Shown here piece after piece: positions 23,803-33,174 of a DNA stretch of 64,000 nucleotides. The notes beneath the pieces were generated by a model. It saw only the letters and a list, made by a program, of their open reading frames with translations, did no database searches and had not been told where the DNA came from. Positions within the stretch are counted from its first letter, which is position 1. Every line of letters starts with the position of its first letter. The stretch comes from an uncultured Clostridia bacterium (GTDB lineage Bacteria > Bacillota > Clostridia > Christensenellales > CAG-917), in assembly GCA_947625225.1 (NCBI GenBank), contig CANQNQ010000001.1, forward strand, positions 1 through 64,000, read 5' to 3'. Made by a program: the position numbers and the translations under genes.

Positions 23803-24572
23803 GAAATTTCGTAAACCTCGCTTGCAAAATGTTGATGCGCAATGCCCAGCGTTATGGAGCTGTTTTCGCCAAGCGCGCGGCGCACGGCGTCGTACGCCAA
23901 TTGTTCGGTGTTGTTGTTTTCGCTTATATGCCCAAGCACAATGGTGCGCACCTCGCTGTTGCCGTCCAACATATGCGCAAGCCTGCCGCTCGCCTCGTTG
24001 GACAGGTGCCCTTTGTCGGACAATATGCGCGCCTTGAGCTGAGGCGGATACTTGCCTTCCCTGAGCATAGTCACGTCATGATTTGCCTCAAGCAGCACCA
24101 CCTCGCTGTCCTTCACGTTGCGCAATACGCCGCGCGTGAGCATTCCGATGTCGGTAGCTATGCTGCACCTCGCGCGCCCCGCCTTGAACGAATACGCCAG
24201 CGGATACGCCGCGTCGTGCGGGATGCGGAAGGGGCTAACCTCTATGTCTCCCACGCTGAAGCCGCCCTCGTAGTCGTCCACGTCCTGCACGCGCTTTACG
24301 CCGACGCCGCGCAGATATATCTCCCGCAAGGTGAGCGGATGCACGTACACGTTGCAATCCTCGCTGAGCCTGTCCAGCGCGCGGATGTGGTCGGAGTGCT
24401 CATGGGTGATCACCACGCCGCTGAGATCGCGGGGGGACACGCCATGATCCTCCAGCTCCTTTGTCAGGCGCGCATAGGAAATGCCCGCGTCCACCAACAG
24501 CGCAGTGTTGTCGGAAATTATAAGCGTAGCATTGCCCTTTGAACCGCTGGCAAGCGGGATCATCTTCAACAT
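23799..24572 (-). CDS. MBL-fold metallo-hydrolase, YycJ/WalJ-like
   Basis: About 257 residues if started at the ATG at 24572 (MLKMIPLASGSKGNATLI); the track's start at 24671 would overlap the end of glnS and lacks a ribosome binding site. It has an N-terminal LASGSKGN typical of YycJ, the metal site THEHSDHIRAL, and a C-terminal VLGHISENNN. YycJ-type enzymes are putative exonucleases or housekeeping hydrolases in Firmicutes. It lies 61 bp after glnS and overlaps the next gene. Confidence 0.85.
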   Translation of the reverse strand: MLKMIPLASGSKGNATLIISDNTALLVDAGISYARLTKELEDHGVSPRDLSGVVITHEHSDHIRALDRLSEDCNVYVHPLTLREIYLRGVGVKRVQDVDDYEGGFSVGDIEVSPFRIPHDAAYPLAYSFKAGRARCSIATDIGMLTRGVLRNVKDSEVVLLEANHDVTMLREGKYPPQLKARILSDKGHLSNEASGRLAHMLDGNSEVRTIVLGHISENNNTEQLAYDAVRRALGENSSITLGIAHQHFASEVYEIS

Positions 24573-24633
24573 ATCATGTGGCGCGCGCTCCGCATAGTTT
24601 TGCGGAATGCGTCTTAAACGGCATTTTATTGTG

Positions 24634-26259
24634 TTATTTTTGCAACTTAAAGCTGTCTTTAAGTCCGACAATGCTGTTGAACTCGTTCTTGTCGTTGCGC
24701 TTGATGAAGTAGCCTTCCCTCAAAAATTGGAAGCGCGTGTGTACGTCCGCATTGCCCACAAGCGGCTCCGCCTTGCCGTGCAGCACCGTCAGCGAATTGG
24801 GGTTGAGTCGATCCATATAATCGCCGTCGCCGTCCAGGATGAGGTAGTCGAACATATTGAGCGTCACGTCGACGCAGTCCTTTGCGCTTACCCAATGTAT
24901 GGTGCCCTTCACCTTCATATTGGCGCCCTCTTCGCCTGAGCGCGTGCCCTCGAGGTACTCCACATGCACCGCCTGCACGTTGCCCTGCTCGTCGAGGTCG
25001 CAGCCCTTGTATTTTACGATGTACGCGCCCTTGAGGCGGACTATGCCGTCGGGCTTGAGGCGGAAGTACTTGGGCGGAGGATCGAGCATAAAGTCGTCCT
25101 GCTCTATGTACAGCTCGCGCGTGAAGAGCACGTCGTGCGTGCCGCTACCCTCGCGCTGGGGATTGTTTTCTATCTGCACGTACTCCTCGGCGCCTTCGGG
25201 GTAGTTGTCCACGATAAGTTTGAGCGGTTTTGTCACCACCATAGCGCGCTGTGCCTTGAGGTTGAGGTCCTCCCTGACGCAGTGTTCAAGTATGGAGATA
25301 TCCACCTCGCTGTCCGCCTTGGCGACGCCTATGCGCGCGCAAAAGTCCTTTATCGCCTCGGGCGTATAGCCGCGCTCCCTTATGCCGGACAGGGTGAGCA
25401 GCCTCGGGTCGTCCCAGCCCCACACGATGCCCTCGTCCACAAGGCGCTTGATGAAGCGTTTGCTCATGATGGCGTGGGTGAGGTTGAGCCTCGCAAACTC
25501 TATCTGCCTCGGGCGGGGATCGAAATGGCAATTTTCCGTGACCCAGTCGTACAGCGGGCGGTGGTTTTCAAACTCCAGCGAGCACAGCGAATGCGTGATG
25601 CCCTCCACCGCGTCCTCGATGGGGTGCGCAAAATCGTACATGGGATATATGCACCATTTGTCGCCAGTGTGCGGATGCGTGGCGTGGCATATCCTGTAGA
25701 TGACGGGGTCGCGCATGTTGATGTTGGGCGAGGACATATCTATCTTTGCCCTCAGCACCTTTGCGCCGTCCTCGAATTCGCCCGCGCGCATGCGCCTGAA
25801 CAGGTCGAGGTTTTCCTCCACCGAGCGATTGCGATATGGACTCTCCTGCCCGGGCACGCCGAAGCTGCCTCTTGTGGCGCTTATCTGCTCGGCGGACAGG
25901 TCGCACACATACGCCTTGCCCTCCTTGATAAGCCCCTCGGCGCACCGGTACATCGTCTCGAAGTAGTCGCTGGCGTTGAAAAGGCCGTCCCACTCGAAGC
26001 CCAGCCACTTTATGTCGCGCTTGATGCTCTCCATGTACTCCACGTCCTCTTTGGCGGGATTGGTGTCGTCAAAGCGCAGGTTGCATTTGCCATGGTACTT
26101 TTCCTTCATGCCGAAGTTGATGCACAGCGCCTTTGCGTGGCCGATGTGCAGATAGCCGTTGGGCTCGGGCGGAAATCGGGTGACTATTGCGTTCACCTTG
26201 CCGCTTGCAAGATCTTCGGCGATAAAGTCGTCAATGAAGTTTCTGGTCGTGTCTTCCAT
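24634..26259 (-). CDS. glnS: Glutaminyl-tRNA synthetase
   Basis: A 541-residue class I synthetase charging tRNA-Gln with glutamine. The HIGH motif is in [19 protein letters not shown] and the KMSKS equivalent is MSKRFIKRL. The substrate-binding [10 protein letters not shown] segment and the beta-barrel anticodon-binding domains (from about residue 340) are complete. GGAGG precedes the ATG. A GlnRS is patchily distributed in Clostridia, where many species rely on GatCAB instead; its presence suggests direct charging here. It overlaps the preceding small ORF by 29 bp. Confidence 0.97.
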   Translation of the reverse strand: MEDTTRNFIDDFIAEDLASGKVNAIVTRFPPEPNGYLHIGHAKALCINFGMKEKYHGKCNLRFDDTNPAKEDVEYMESIKRDIKWLGFEWDGLFNASDYFETMYRCAEGLIKEGKAYVCDLSAEQISATRGSFGVPGQESPYRNRSVEENLDLFRRMRAGEFEDGAKVLRAKIDMSSPNINMRDPVIYRICHATHPHTGDKWCIYPMYDFAHPIEDAVEGITHSLCSLEFENHRPLYDWVTENCHFDPRPRQIEFARLNLTHAIMSKRFIKRLVDEGIVWGWDDPRLLTLSGIRERGYTPEAIKDFCARIGVAKADSEVDISILEHCVREDLNLKAQRAMVVTKPLKLIVDNYPEGAEEYVQIENNPQREGSGTHDVLFTRELYIEQDDFMLDPPPKYFRLKPDGIVRLKGAYIVKYKGCDLDEQGNVQAVHVEYLEGTRSGEEGANMKVKGTIHWVSAKDCVDVTLNMFDYLILDGDGDYMDRLNPNSLTVLHGKAEPLVGNADVHTRFQFLREGYFIKRNDKNEFNSIVGLKDSFKLQK

Positions 26260-26644
26260 GATTGCCTCCGCAGTTGTAATATAGATTTATATCCCCCGAA
26301 AACAGCTGATATACCTGTGCGCTCTCATCTGAGGGAGCAAAGCCGAAGCGCTTAAGCAGCTCGCCGTACTTCTTTGTTTTGAGCATTATGGGGCTGCCCT
26401 CGCGCAGTTTGAACATCATCGCATGCAAAAAGAACAGCTTGTCGCCATCCTCCACGCCGTCCTTGAAAAATATGCGCTCGATGTAGCCCGTCGGGACGTC
26501 CTCTATGGCTATGCGCATGCGCCAAAGCGCCACCGGCTCCGCCTCGTCGTACATGACGAATGTGCTGCCCGCATCGCACTCGACGCCCAAAGCCGCGCAT
26601 ATCTCCTCCAACCTATTTCCGCTTTCAAACCTTACTGTTAGCAT
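26231..26644 (-). CDS. Small protein, possibly a reduced GNAT-like domain
   Basis: 137 residues beginning [20 protein letters not shown]. The order of elements resembles a shortened GNAT fold: [16 protein letters not shown] as a beta-hairpin, then [15 protein letters not shown] and LLKRFGFAP at the end. I see no clear acetyl-CoA P-loop (Q/RxxGxG/A), so activity is doubtful. It overlaps glnS by 29 bp in another frame and is probably cotranscribed with it. The family is not firmly recognised. Confidence 0.6.
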   Translation of the reverse strand: MLTVRFESGNRLEEICAALGVECDAGSTFVMYDEAEPVALWRMRIAIEDVPTGYIERIFFKDGVEDGDKLFFLHAMMFKLREGSPIMLKTKKYGELLKRFGFAPSDESAQVYQLFSGDINLYYNCGGNHGRHDQKLH

Positions 26645-26781
26645 AATATAATATGATACATCTTATATGGCGAAGTTGTCAACTGCGACGGCTATGCCCG
26701 CAAAATTTTCACCCAAAAATTTGTGCGCCGCGCGCTAAAACACAGGCGGCGATTTCAGCGACATTTTTGTGCGGAAAACTC

Positions 26782-26815
26782 AAAAAGCGAACGGCTGTTT
26801 TGCCGTCCGCTTTTT
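26782..26815. terminator. Bidirectional terminator hairpin
   Basis: AAAAAGCGAACGGC (26782-26795) and GCCGTCCGCTTTTT (26802-26815) form a stem with one mismatch, flanked by A- and T-runs. It terminates the 1083-aa lipoprotein gene on the minus strand. Confidence 0.75.
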
Positions 26816-26856
26816 GCATAAACGCGATTTTATAATATTATTTTGACATTTTTATC

Positions 26857-29800
26857 TCACGCTTTTGTAAATCTGTTGTTGTAGAAGCTGATGCCTTCTT
26901 CTCCCGAAGAACTTGTGACGTACATCACCCCATCTATAATTTCGCAGGCGATCTCCTCTCCAAATCCATCAATATAAAACACTGCTACCGCATTGTTGCC
27001 TTTCCTTACGGTGTAAGTTGCAGTCTGATTGTATTGCGCGTCGCTGCATTCCACGGTTACCAAACCTGCGCCGTCAAACGTGAAAGTCCAGGTCTTGGCG
27101 TCCTCGGAAGAACCCGTGTAAGTGCCGACAAACTCATCGAGGACTATATCGAACACCACCGTCTTGTCGCCGCCGCCCGTGACGCTGACCGAAAGGTGCA
27201 GGTTGTCCTGCTTTTCGCACACAAAGCTCTGCGCGCCTATCGCAAAGCGCGCCTTGCCGTCCTCGACGGTGTACTTCGCGCTGTGTTGAGAGCCGTCAAA
27301 ATAGACCGCGTTGCCGTTGCCGTCAAAGCTGATCCACTCCTCATCATGAGTGTATTTGCCGTTGAACAGGCTGACCGCGGCGACAAGGTCCACAGACTTC
27401 TCGTCCCTGACGAGGCGGATACTGACGTCGGAGCCGACATACAGCTGCACGTCCTGCCCCGCGAACTCGCCGCTTTCCATATAGAAGGACAGCGAGCTGT
27501 AATCGCCGTATTCATTTTCGCCAAGCACGTTGATGTGCGTGGGCGCCACGCCGTTAAGCGTGATGCCGCTTGCGCTCACCGACAACAGGATATCTGTCCC
27601 ATTGTAGCTGCCCAAATAGTCCCCCACAAACGGCGCGTCTATTGCGACTTGCGCCGCGGGAACGCTGTACAGGAGTTTTTTGTGCCCAAGCGCGCCCGCA
27701 TCTGCAAATATGATCTGGTTGTAAACGTCACTTCTGAGCACATAATCCGCATTTTGATATGTGAATTCGTACTCATAATAGTCGTTTTCGTGCAAGCGCG
27801 TGACGGCTTCGCCGTCTATAGTAAGGCTTGTCGAGCCAATCTCAAAGCGCATGCCGTCGCCCGTCGTCCAGCTGCCGATATACAAACTGTCAAAGCCATC
27901 AAAAGGCCCGAATTCGCCGTTATATGTGTAATATTTTACTTGGTTGTGGTAGTCAAGTTTGAGGCGGTCGCCCTCTATGGTTATATAACAATCGTAAATA
28001 TCATTGCTCAACATGCTTCCGTCGGCATTGGGAGTTACGTGCAAATCACTCTCGCCGGGCACAGACATGTAGTACCACTCATATCCGCTGTCAAAATAGA
28101 TGTAAACATAGTCCTTGCCATCGCCAAGCCAATAGCCGAGGAAGTCGTCCACGCTGCTGTGCAACTGATAGCCTTCCTTGACAAGCATCGCGGTGCCCTT
28201 TTGGAATACATTGCCGTCATGGGTCACATCGTAAACTCCGTTCGGCAGATATGGGCAATCCGAGCTGAACTCAATAGTATCGTCCTCGAAATCGTAATAT
28301 CCGCTGTAGTTTTTATATTCCTTATTGTCATCTCTGTCCACAATGCTAATCCTGCCAAAGCCGTCGAATGTCACAACAATGTACATGCTTGAGGCATAGT
28401 CGTATCTGTACTTCGCGCCCTCAAGCGGATCCGCCGCCGCGACCACCGTGTAAACGCCGTTTTCAAAGTCCAGCTTGTACACCTTGCCGTCCACGTAGCA
28501 CAGCTTGCTGAGCGGATTGAAAGTATAGTTTATCCTGCTCCCCGCGAGGATGCCGCCGCCGAAACCGTCAAACACCAGCTTGCCGTCCGCGCCCTCGAAT
28601 GTGCCGTAGTCGCCCTCGGACAGCACAAACTCGCGGCCGCTTATCTTGGCGGGACGCGTGACCCCGTTGAAGGTCACAAAGAAGGACGGATCCTTCAGGC
28701 TGCCCTCTATTTGCGCGTAGTAGCACACGCCCTCGACGTCCACCACGTAGACCTCTTCTTTGTCACAGATAAACTGGCGCAAAGTGGTCTTGCCGCTTGC
28801 GTCCGCATATTCATATGGAACCTGATCGCACTTGACGTACAGTTTGCTGCCCATCCACAGGTTGCCCTGTTCGTCCATCGTCACGTTGATGGAATAGGAC
28901 GCGGCATACCACATATATTCCAGCACATAGCCGCTGTTTTGCTTGTAGAAATAGCCGTATATGACCGGGGTGCCGTTGACGGACGTCACGACTCCGTTGT
29001 CCAGAACGGTCACATCATCGGTAGAACTGTACGCATACTTGCCCGCGACAAAGCTGCCGCTTTCACACCTGACAAAGTTGTAGTTGCGCGTGACGTAGCC
29101 CTCGTCATCTCTGTCTGCCGCATCCGTATCATACGCCACATACAAGCCCTTTATCGTACCCGAAGAGGTAAGATAGAAGCTCCAGCACTCGTCATAATTG
29201 TTGTAGCTCAGCGAGCCCGTCTGCAATGGGAATTCTTTGCCGCCTATCATAGTGTACGCGGAGTCCGTCAGATTCAGCTGTATCTCGCCGTTATCAACGG
29301 GCGTGGAGTTTTTGTCGCAGACGGTCACGGTCTCGTCGTTGATCTTGACCATCAGGCGCTTTTCGGCGTCCACCCACTCGCCGTTGTAGGCGCTTCTTGA
29401 AAAGACGTACGCCGTAAACTCGCATTCGCTGTCGATGACAAGCCCCGCTTCCGCTTTGACTTCGCCCGCGTACCAGCCCATAAATATCTCGCCTTGCACC
29501 GCGTAGAAATCGGGAATATCCGCCGCCGTAAGCGCGCCGCCAAAGGGGACGTAGACCTCCCTGACAACTATGTCGTTCGCCTTGAACACCACGCGGTTGC
29601 CGATAAGGTCAAAGCGCGCGACGTACTGTGCGTCCGCGTTGATAACAGTGTCGACAGTAAGCTGTGCCTCGCCGTCAAACCAACCCGCAAACGCATATCC
29701 GTCCTCGGCGGTGGGAGTGGGCAGCTGGGCAAGCTTTCCGCCCGCAGCGACCTCGACTTCGTCAAACACTTCGTCGCCCACCATAAATGTGACGGTATAG

Positions 29801-30108
29801 TATACTGTCGCCGGCTGATATTTTGCCAGCGCGGTCACGGACTTTGTGGGGACGTAGCCGCCCGCTATCTGCTCGTCTTCGACAAACCAGCCCACAAAAT
29901 CCTCGCCGTCGTGCAGAGGTCCCGAGGGGATATCCTTGTCGGCGAGAGCATTGCCGCTTGCCACCTTGACGGTGTATATGGTAGCCGTGCCGTCCTTGAA
30001 CGTGACTGCATATTCGCCTCCACCGTGATTGCACGCGACCAGCAGCCCCGCCGTCAAAATGAGCAGGAGCGCAGCGCATATGACCAAGCATAACGCCTTT
30101 CTTTTCAT
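26857..30108 (-). CDS. Large surface lipoprotein with InlB B-type (Flg_new) repeats
   Basis: 1083 residues. It has a lipoprotein signal peptide with hydrophobic core and lipobox LLVAC (Cys26). Three tandem InlB B-repeat/Flg_new modules follow: EDFVGWFVEDEQI, YAFAGWFDGEAQL and EIFMGWYAGEVKA mark the GW core of each, in roughly residues 33-240. The remaining ~840 residues are beta-rich, acidic and aromatic. They contain many degenerate repeats of the type FDGFGxG or YDG.G with Y-rich strands (DGFGGGILAG, FDGFGRISIV, DGNGNAVYFDG), likely a beta-solenoid or stacked sandwich. It is probably anchored to the membrane and displayed outside, in adhesion or glycan binding. A consensus promoter and GGAGG precede it. 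Confidence 0.85.
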   Translation of the reverse strand: MKRKALCLVICAALLLILTAGLLVACNHGGGEYAVTFKDGTATIYTVKVASGNALADKDIPSGPLHDGEDFVGWFVEDEQIAGGYVPTKSVTALAKYQPATVYYTVTFMVGDEVFDEVEVAAGGKLAQLPTPTAEDGYAFAGWFDGEAQLTVDTVINADAQYVARFDLIGNRVVFKANDIVVREVYVPFGGALTAADIPDFYAVQGEIFMGWYAGEVKAEAGLVIDSECEFTAYVFSRSAYNGEWVDAEKRLMVKINDETVTVCDKNSTPVDNGEIQLNLTDSAYTMIGGKEFPLQTGSLSYNNYDECWSFYLTSSGTIKGLYVAYDTDAADRDDEGYVTRNYNFVRCESGSFVAGKYAYSSTDDVTVLDNGVVTSVNGTPVIYGYFYKQNSGYVLEYMWYAASYSINVTMDEQGNLWMGSKLYVKCDQVPYEYADASGKTTLRQFICDKEEVYVVDVEGVCYYAQIEGSLKDPSFFVTFNGVTRPAKISGREFVLSEGDYGTFEGADGKLVFDGFGGGILAGSRINYTFNPLSKLCYVDGKVYKLDFENGVYTVVAAADPLEGAKYRYDYASSMYIVVTFDGFGRISIVDRDDNKEYKNYSGYYDFEDDTIEFSSDCPYLPNGVYDVTHDGNVFQKGTAMLVKEGYQLHSSVDDFLGYWLGDGKDYVYIYFDSGYEWYYMSVPGESDLHVTPNADGSMLSNDIYDCYITIEGDRLKLDYHNQVKYYTYNGEFGPFDGFDSLYIGSWTTGDGMRFEIGSTSLTIDGEAVTRLHENDYYEYEFTYQNADYVLRSDVYNQIIFADAGALGHKKLLYSVPAAQVAIDAPFVGDYLGSYNGTDILLSVSASGITLNGVAPTHINVLGENEYGDYSSLSFYMESGEFAGQDVQLYVGSDVSIRLVRDEKSVDLVAAVSLFNGKYTHDEEWISFDGNGNAVYFDGSQHSAKYTVEDGKARFAIGAQSFVCEKQDNLHLSVSVTGGGDKTVVFDIVLDEFVGTYTGSSEDAKTWTFTFDGAGLVTVECSDAQYNQTATYTVRKGNNAVAVFYIDGFGEEIACEIIDGVMYVTSSSGEEGISFYNNRFTKA

Positions 30109-30161
30109 AAATTGTACCTCCGTACGAAACTATAACTATATAAGTATACGCCTTTTCACTT

Positions 30162-30190
30162 ATAGTACCCGCCCCGCGTAAGTTTGTCAA
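30162..30190 (-). promoter_or_regulatory. Promoter of the large lipoprotein gene
   Basis: Read on the minus strand, TTGACA (30190-30185) and TACTAT (30167-30162) are separated by 17 bp, about 55 bp ahead of the start codon at 30108. Confidence 0.7.
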
Positions 30191-30382
30191 GCGAATGTTG
30201 CGCGCGCATAATCGGTTTAATGTGGTTTTTGATATCTAAATAACGCCCGCCGCGCCCCATAAAACGCAAAATCGGACGGCGCGACGACTTGCTCCATCTC
30301 AAAATAATTGTTTTGCAAAAATCGCAAATTTCGATGTTTATTTGCACGAAATTATAAGATAAACTTGTTTATATGCAAAAAT

Positions 30383-30435
30383 ACCGCTCCGCGCGACCTC
30401 CGCAAAAACGTATGCGGCGGATCGCTTGGAGCGGT
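30383..30435 (-). terminator. Terminator of the ferritin-like gene
   Basis: ACCGCTCC (30383-30390) pairs with GGAGCGGT (30428-30435), enclosing further GC-rich complementarity. On the minus strand the stem is followed by ATTTTTG. The 340-bp gap 30109-30450 holds this, the lipoprotein promoter and no visible gene. Confidence 0.65.
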
Positions 30436-30450
30436 AAATTCGTCATGGGT

Positions 30451-31704
30451 TCAGGCGTTTTTGACGCGCCCGAGCGAGGTGTTGTCCACCCTTCTGTCCC
30501 TGAGGCTCTCTATGGGATTGGGCGACATTTCGTATCTGTAGTCTCCGCCCGCGCTGTCGATGTGGCACTTGATCGCCTCATGCGCAGGCTCCATCTTTTC
30601 GTTGTAGTTGACAAGGCGCTGGTACTTGAAGAAGTCCGCGTCGGAGGACATCTCGTTTACGTTTATATACCCCTCGCGGTTTGCCGTGTTCTGCACGGTG
30701 TTTGCAAGCACCTCGCGCACGTATTCGGGCTGAGGCGAAAAATGCAGCAGCTCGGGAAAATTGCCGTCGGGGATGACCTGTTGCCACTCCTTTTTGCCGT
30801 ACGTCTTGAGGGCTTCGGCGGCGATGTGCAGGTGGGTTATCTCCTGCAGCAGGCACTGCTCCCACAGCCGCTTTATATTTTTGTCCGTCTCGTCCTTCCA
30901 GCAGGAGTAGTAGAGGTAGCACTCGGTGTATTCGTGGTTGAGCCAGCACTCCAGCATGCCCTCGTTCACGTCCATAAGCGAGCCGTATTGCGTGACGTGC
31001 TGTTCCTCCACCATGGCGATCTCCTGATACAGCCTGCGCCCCAGGTCCGTCTCGTAAAAGGCGCATTGATTCATATAGTAGTTCATCGTCTGCTGCTCCG
31101 CGGCGGTGATGATGGACACGTTCAGCTTGGTGATGGGCGCGCACTTCTTGAAATCGACGGGCTTTTTGACGTCGTCGTAGGGGTGCCTGTGGTGGGATAT
31201 GGTGGGTCTGCCCGGCGTGATCTCCGTGTAGCCGTTGACCAGCCGCTCGGCGTGTATGCCGCGCTCCATGTCCAGCAGGTCGGCGTAGCGGTAGAGGTGG
31301 TCGAAGTCCTCCAACAGCGCAAAATCCATCGCCGCCTTCACGTCCTTGTCCGGCTCGCGCTGAGCAAGGATGGCGGTAAGCTCCACGGCAAGCTGCTCGT
31401 AGGCGATGGTGGTCTCAAGTATGCTCTCGTCCTTGGGTTTGAGACAGGCTATCTTCTTTTGCTGGCATTGCTCGCTTTTGCGCACAAACTCAAGCTGCCT
31501 GCGCAAATTGTTGTCCGGGCACTTCCTGAAAAACTGGTGGGAGAACCACACCGCCTCGTACTCCGTGCCGTTCATCAATATGACGCGCGCCTTTGTAAAC
31601 GCGTCCGTATCGTTTTTGCCGTAGCTTGCGGGATAGATGTCCTTCCAGTCCAAAAACAGCTTTTCGGACTTCTCGGGGGCTTCGTTGAATGGGTTGAATG
31701 ACAT
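30451..31704 (-). CDS. Double ferritin-like diiron protein of unknown function
   Basis: About 417 residues from the ATG at 31704 (MSFNPFNEAPEKSEK), which follows AAAGGAG; the track's start is 24 codons too early. The protein is almost all helical, with repeated E...ExxH-type signatures. The first half has YEQLAVELTA then LLEDFDHLYRYADLLDM. The second has EQQTMNYYMNQ, IAMVEEQHVTQYG, HEYTECYLYY and QEITHLHIAAEAL. This pattern suggests two four-helix ferritin-like bundles binding one or two dimetal sites. It is not a rubrerythrin and has no rubredoxin part. It is divergent from a DUF2804 gene, so a shared role in lipid or oxidative chemistry is possible. Confidence 0.72.
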   Translation of the reverse strand: MSFNPFNEAPEKSEKLFLDWKDIYPASYGKNDTDAFTKARVILMNGTEYEAVWFSHQFFRKCPDNNLRRQLEFVRKSEQCQQKKIACLKPKDESILETTIAYEQLAVELTAILAQREPDKDVKAAMDFALLEDFDHLYRYADLLDMERGIHAERLVNGYTEITPGRPTISHHRHPYDDVKKPVDFKKCAPITKLNVSIITAAEQQTMNYYMNQCAFYETDLGRRLYQEIAMVEEQHVTQYGSLMDVNEGMLECWLNHEYTECYLYYSCWKDETDKNIKRLWEQCLLQEITHLHIAAEALKTYGKKEWQQVIPDGNFPELLHFSPQPEYVREVLANTVQNTANREGYINVNEMSSDADFFKYQRLVNYNEKMEPAHEAIKCHIDSAGGDYRYEMSPNPIESLRDRRVDNTSLGRVKNA

Positions 31705-31955
31705 AAATTTTGCTCCTTTACTTTTTTCAAATGATTGCCACCCAAACGTGTTTTTATACTTTGCCTCTTTGCCCAACTTATACGCGTATGCCGCATATTG
31801 GCAACTTTATATGTGCAAAACAACTTGTTAAACATCGTTTTTGCGCGACATATGTCAAAATTGTCCGAAAAAAAATTATTTTTACGCGCCCGCTGGATCT
31901 TGGCGTAAAATGTCGCCGTTTTGGGCAATTTGCGCATAAAATGTAAAATCGTGTA

Positions 31956-31984
31956 TTGCATAAGCCCAACCACTGTGCTAAAAT
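31956..31984 (+). promoter_or_regulatory. Probable promoter of the first DUF2804 gene
   Basis: TTGCAT (31956-31961) and TAAAAT (31979-31984) with a 17-bp spacer lie 32 bp before the ATG. The 311-bp divergent gap (31705-32015) is AT-rich and otherwise shows no gene. Confidence 0.5.
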
Positions 31985-32015
31985 AATTGTATGTCATAAT
32001 AAGAGGTGGAAAATT

Positions 32016-33110
32016 ATGAGTGAATATCCCGATTATATATCCCCCATACGCAAGCCGGCTCCCACGCCCGCAAGCATAGTCGAGGATGGAAAAGTACATT
32101 TCGGTACGTTTGACAGCCCGTTTGCAAATCTCAATCTGTTGGACGCTTGCAAGCCCTGCGGCAAAAAGATGCCCGACTTCATGAAAAAGTCCCGTCTGAC
32201 GGAATGGGAGGCGTTCGAGGTGTTGATGGACGAGGGCGCGCTGATAAGCGCGGTCTACAGCATCGGCGCGCTGGGCTTCTCCATATTTGTGTGGTACGAC
32301 AAGGCGGAAGACAAGATATACAGCTGGCGCAACCTCGTGCCCAAAAAGAAGGCGAAGGTGGCAAAGCAGCTGGTGGACGACTACTGCTACTGCAAGACGG
32401 GCAAGAGCGAGTACCGCATAGACAACGACTTCATGCACGGCAAAGCCTCCGCAAAGGGCTACAGCAAGGGCAAGAGCGGCACGTTTGAGATAGACATGAG
32501 CTTCGAGCGCGTCTCTCCCCTTGCCAACGGCGTGATGCCCCTCGCCAAAAACAAGGACGGCAGCTTCCGCAACGCCCTTTACAGCGAGAAGGACTTTTTC
32601 AAAGCGACGGGCAAGATCGTGCTCAACGGCAAGGAGTACGTCTCCAACGAGCGCTCGGTGGGCATCATCGACGACCACAAGGGCTTCTATCCCTTCAAGG
32701 CGCACTACGATTGGCTGACAAGCATGGGCACCATCGACGACGGCGGCGTCAAAAAATACTTTGCGTTCAACCTCACCCGCAACCAATCCGTGGATCAGTT
32801 CAACTACAACGAAAACGTCATCTGGTGCGGCGACGAGTCCTTCCCCATGCCTCCCGTGGTGTTCACGCACAAAGACGGCAAAAAGAAGGCGAACGAGTGG
32901 CACGTCACCGACGAGGGCGGCAAGGGCTTGGTGGACGTCACCTTCAACATCAGCAAGGTGTTCTATATGCCCATCCACGCGCTGGTGATAGAGTGCTACT
33001 ACGCGCTGCCCTACGGCACGATCAAGGGCTACATCACGGACACCAACGGCAAAAAGTACATCGTGGACGGCATGCTGGGCATAGGCGAAGACAAGACAAC
33101 CAGAATGTAA
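32016..33110 (+). CDS. DUF2804 family protein, copy 1
   Basis: 364 residues from the ATG at 32016 after AAGAGGTGG; the track adds 20 codons. DUF2804 features are visible: an N-terminal KVHFGTFDSPFANLNLLDA, the ALGFSIFVWYDKAEDKIYSW strand pair, FFKATGKIVLNGKEY, and the C-terminal MPIHALVIECYYALPYGTIKGYI. The family is related to lipocalin-like AttH/CrtC proteins and is presumed to act on lipid-like substrates, but no reaction is established. There is no signal peptide. It is divergent from the ferritin-like gene, and a paralogue lies at 35473-36510. Confidence 0.82.
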   Translation: MSEYPDYISPIRKPAPTPASIVEDGKVHFGTFDSPFANLNLLDACKPCGKKMPDFMKKSRLTEWEAFEVLMDEGALISAVYSIGALGFSIFVWYDKAEDKIYSWRNLVPKKKAKVAKQLVDDYCYCKTGKSEYRIDNDFMHGKASAKGYSKGKSGTFEIDMSFERVSPLANGVMPLAKNKDGSFRNALYSEKDFFKATGKIVLNGKEYVSNERSVGIIDDHKGFYPFKAHYDWLTSMGTIDDGGVKKYFAFNLTRNQSVDQFNYNENVIWCGDESFPMPPVVFTHKDGKKKANEWHVTDEGGKGLVDVTFNISKVFYMPIHALVIECYYALPYGTIKGYITDTNGKKYIVDGMLGIGEDKTTRM

Positions 33111-33127
33111 AAATGTAAATAGACCAT

Positions 33128-33162
33128 AAAAAATATGAGCCGCGTCGCGGCTCATATTTTTT
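33128..33162. terminator. Bidirectional terminator between convergent genes
   Basis: AAAAAATATGAGCCGCG and CGCGGCTCATATTTTTT form a perfect 17-bp complement around a single base, flanked by A/T-runs on both sides. It serves the DUF2804 gene (+) and the lipoprotein hydrolase (-). Confidence 0.9.
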
Positions 33163-33174
33163 GTCCCTTCATTT

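Noticed and set aside
24964-26355. 463-aa plus-strand ORF
   Set aside because: It is the antisense shadow of glnS, with His/Val/Arg-rich composition typical of a reverse frame.
27034-28392. 452-aa plus-strand ORF
   Set aside because: It is the antisense of the large lipoprotein gene, which has a signal peptide, domains and a promoter.
30373-31701. 442-aa plus-strand ORF
   Set aside because: It is opposite the ferritin-like gene and starts inside the terminator hairpin.
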